Assembly (NCBI GenBank): GCA_019753105.1
Contig: JAIELJ010000006.1
Location: 186,001 to 250,000 of the forward strand
DNA length: 64,000 bases
Reading direction: 5' to 3'
From: Hyphomonadaceae bacterium
GTDB taxonomy: Bacteria > Pseudomonadota > Alphaproteobacteria > Caulobacterales > Aquidulcibacteraceae
Under the pieces are notes generated by a model, which was not told the origin of the DNA, did not search any database, and was given only the letters and a program-made list of their open reading frames with translations. This document shows positions 62,925 to 64,000 of this stretch, piece by piece. A program made the position numbers and the translations under genes. The first letter of the stretch is position 1, and each line of letters starts with the position of its first letter.

Positions 62925-63055
62925 CGCTTCCCGGACAAGCTGCGCAAAGCGCAGCGCCGATCCGGGATCCATCGTTCTGGGCGTCTGCAGCACATGTTAT
63001 GTGCGCTCGATCAATGGGCCCCGGCTCTACGCTTCGCTGCGGCCGGGGAGCGTGA
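62925..63055. repeat. Partial palindromic repeat P3
   Basis: Two hairpin-like parts: CGCTTCCCGGA followed by TCCGGGATCC, and GGCCCCGGCTC followed by GGCCGGGGAGC, in the style of P1 and P2 but without the CGTCATCC ends. It fills the gap between the isomerase and kduD. Confidence 0.45.
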
Positions 63056-63059
63056 ACCA

Positions 63060-63815
63060 GTGAGCAATGCCTTTGATCTCACCGGAAAAACCGCCATCGT
63101 CACCGGCGGCAATGTCGGCTTGGGGCAAGCGATTGCTGTCGCGCTTGCGAGCGCTGGTGCGGACATCGTATCGACCAGCCGTCGCGCTGCGCCGGAAACG
63201 CAGAGCGCGGTTGAAGCGCTCGGGCGGCGCTTTGTTGGCATCGAAGCGGATCTGAGCACGACGGCGCCGATCGCCGGCATCGTCGAGCGCGCCCTCGCTG
63301 AGTTCGGCAAGGTCGATGTTCTCGTCAACAATGCCGGCATCATCCGCCGCAACGATTCCGTCGACTTCAGCGAAGACGATTGGGATTCGGTGATCGATAC
63401 GAACTTGAAGTCCGCCTTCTTCCTCGCGCAAGCGGCGGGCCGCCACATGATCGCGCAAGGCGGCGGCAAGATCATCAACATCGCCTCGATGCTCTCATTC
63501 CAAGGCGGCATCCGCGTCCCCTCCTACACCGCAAGCAAAAGCGGTTTGGCCGGCATAACGAAGCTGCTCGCGTGTGAATGGGCGAGCAAAGGCGTGAACG
63601 TGAACGCGATCGCGCCGGGCTACATGACGACAGACAACACCGAAGCTTTGCGCGCCGACGCGAAACGCAACGCGCAGATCTTGGATCGCATCCCGGCGGG
63701 CCGCTGGGGCGAGGCTTCTGACCTCGGCGGTGCAGCGGTATTTTTGGCGTCGAGCGCCTCGGATTACGTGCACGGCGCGATCATTCCGGTCGACGGGGGT
63801 TGGCTGGCGCGCTGA
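63060..63815 (+). CDS. kduD: 2-Keto-3-deoxy-D-gluconate dehydrogenase (KduD/DhuD-like SDR)
   Basis: A 251-residue short-chain dehydrogenase. Cofactor motif TGGNVGLGQAIA near residue 14, NNAGIIRR near 88, active-site Ser in NIASMLSFQGG, Tyr-Lys in YTASKSG near 155. The NNAGIIRRNDSVDFSE and SMLSFQGGIRVPSYTASKSG stretches are typical of KduD. It reduces 3-deoxy-D-glycero-2,5-hexodiulosonate to 2-keto-3-deoxygluconate. Start: GTG 63060 preceded by GGGGAG. A gene for the matching kinase follows after 20 bases. Confidence 0.9.
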   Translation: MSNAFDLTGKTAIVTGGNVGLGQAIAVALASAGADIVSTSRRAAPETQSAVEALGRRFVGIEADLSTTAPIAGIVERALAEFGKVDVLVNNAGIIRRNDSVDFSEDDWDSVIDTNLKSAFFLAQAAGRHMIAQGGGKIINIASMLSFQGGIRVPSYTASKSGLAGITKLLACEWASKGVNVNAIAPGYMTTDNTEALRADAKRNAQILDRIPAGRWGEASDLGGAAVFLASSASDYVHGAIIPVDGGWLAR

Positions 63816-63835
63816 GTCGGTCTTAGAGGACGTTC

Positions 63836-64000
63836 GTGGCTCGCTTTTTATGCTTCGGTGAAATTCTCCTCCGGCTCTCTTCGCCGGGCGGCGAACTGTT
63901 GTTGCAGTCGCCGAACTTGCGGACGCATGTCGGCGGCGCCGAAGCAAATGTCGCGGTCTCGTTGGCGCATTTCGGCCACGACGTGCGCGTCGCTAGCACG
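63836..64000 (+). CDS. kdgK: 2-Keto-3-deoxygluconate kinase, N-terminal part (cut by window edge)
   Basis: GTG start with a GAGGA ribosome site. The 55 visible residues contain FLCFGEILLRLSSPGGELLL and HVGGAEANVAVSLAHFGHDV, the opening of a PfkB-type sugar kinase (GGAEANVA glycine motif). With the isomerase and KduD upstream it would complete the path to 2-keto-3-deoxy-6-phosphogluconate. The rest lies beyond the window. Confidence 0.82.
   Translation, partial: MARFLCFGEILLRLSSPGGELLLQSPNLRTHVGGAEANVAVSLAHFGHDVRVAST

Overview
The window is high-GC DNA (roughly 62-63% by eye) from an alphaproteobacterium, most likely of the Caulobacterales/Hyphomonadaceae type. The clues are a CpdR-type receiver protein, a zwf-edd (Entner-Doudoroff) pair, a FecR/CHASE2-cyclase/outer-membrane trio, a conserved Cro-like regulator, a DUF465 protein, and Caulobacter-like promoter spacing. 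This placement is inferred from gene content; no 16S rRNA is present. Most genes are intact housekeeping or accessory metabolic genes. There are two tRNAs, no insertion sequence and no CRISPR array.

Layout. 1-5.6 kb: gene-poor and partly decayed. It holds a cut EAL protein, a CPBP protease, Sua5, a 5'-truncated DUF6671 gene, a small membrane protein and an M48 protease, with four copies of a degenerate ~75-90 bp repeat. 5.7-15.1 kb: a stress/membrane cluster (UspA, TerB-like, lipid kinase, zf-TFIIB-like, two TerC, LysR, Bax-inhibitor-1, several tiny proteins, alternative oxidase). 15.3-19.7 kb: TPR/beta-barrel, FecR and CHASE2-adenylate cyclase. 20.2-29.2 kb: tRNA-Ser, an M28 peptidase and a TetR-controlled RND efflux system. 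29.4-37.1 kb: a nine-gene, tightly coupled operon for CoA-dependent breakdown of an aromatic acid (2-aminobenzoate or salicylate type). 37.1-48 kb: M16 protease, tRNA-Val, cpdR, N-formylglutamate amidohydrolase, two paralogous outer-membrane proteins, an M48 protease, a probable small RNA and typA. 48-56 kb: DUF1203, a BlaI/M56-M23 pair with its operator, HisN, FrnE and the agmatine-to-putrescine pair aguA/aguB. 56.1-64 kb: a GT39 glycosyltransferase, edd-zwf, and the start of an unsaturated-uronate/2-keto-3-deoxygluconate locus (LacI regulator, RpiB-like isomerase, KduD-like dehydrogenase, KDG kinase).

The most unusual signal is in the stress cluster. Four leaders, and a fifth weaker one, carry the same two-block sequence, GGGCCCCTCTG and GATGTCG. 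Between the blocks lies a hairpin whose sequence changes while its pairing is kept. All copies point toward the downstream gene. This looks like a structured leader RNA shared by several stress genes, and I know of no description of it. The fifth, most diverged copy precedes an alternative oxidase gene that carries a TGA exactly where the family has a conserved Trp, so that branch of the set may be decaying.

The metabolic parts fit together. Zwf and Edd feed 2-keto-3-deoxy-6-phosphogluconate, and the RpiB-like isomerase, KduD and KdgK at the right edge converge on the same intermediate from uronates. AguA and AguB together make putrescine.
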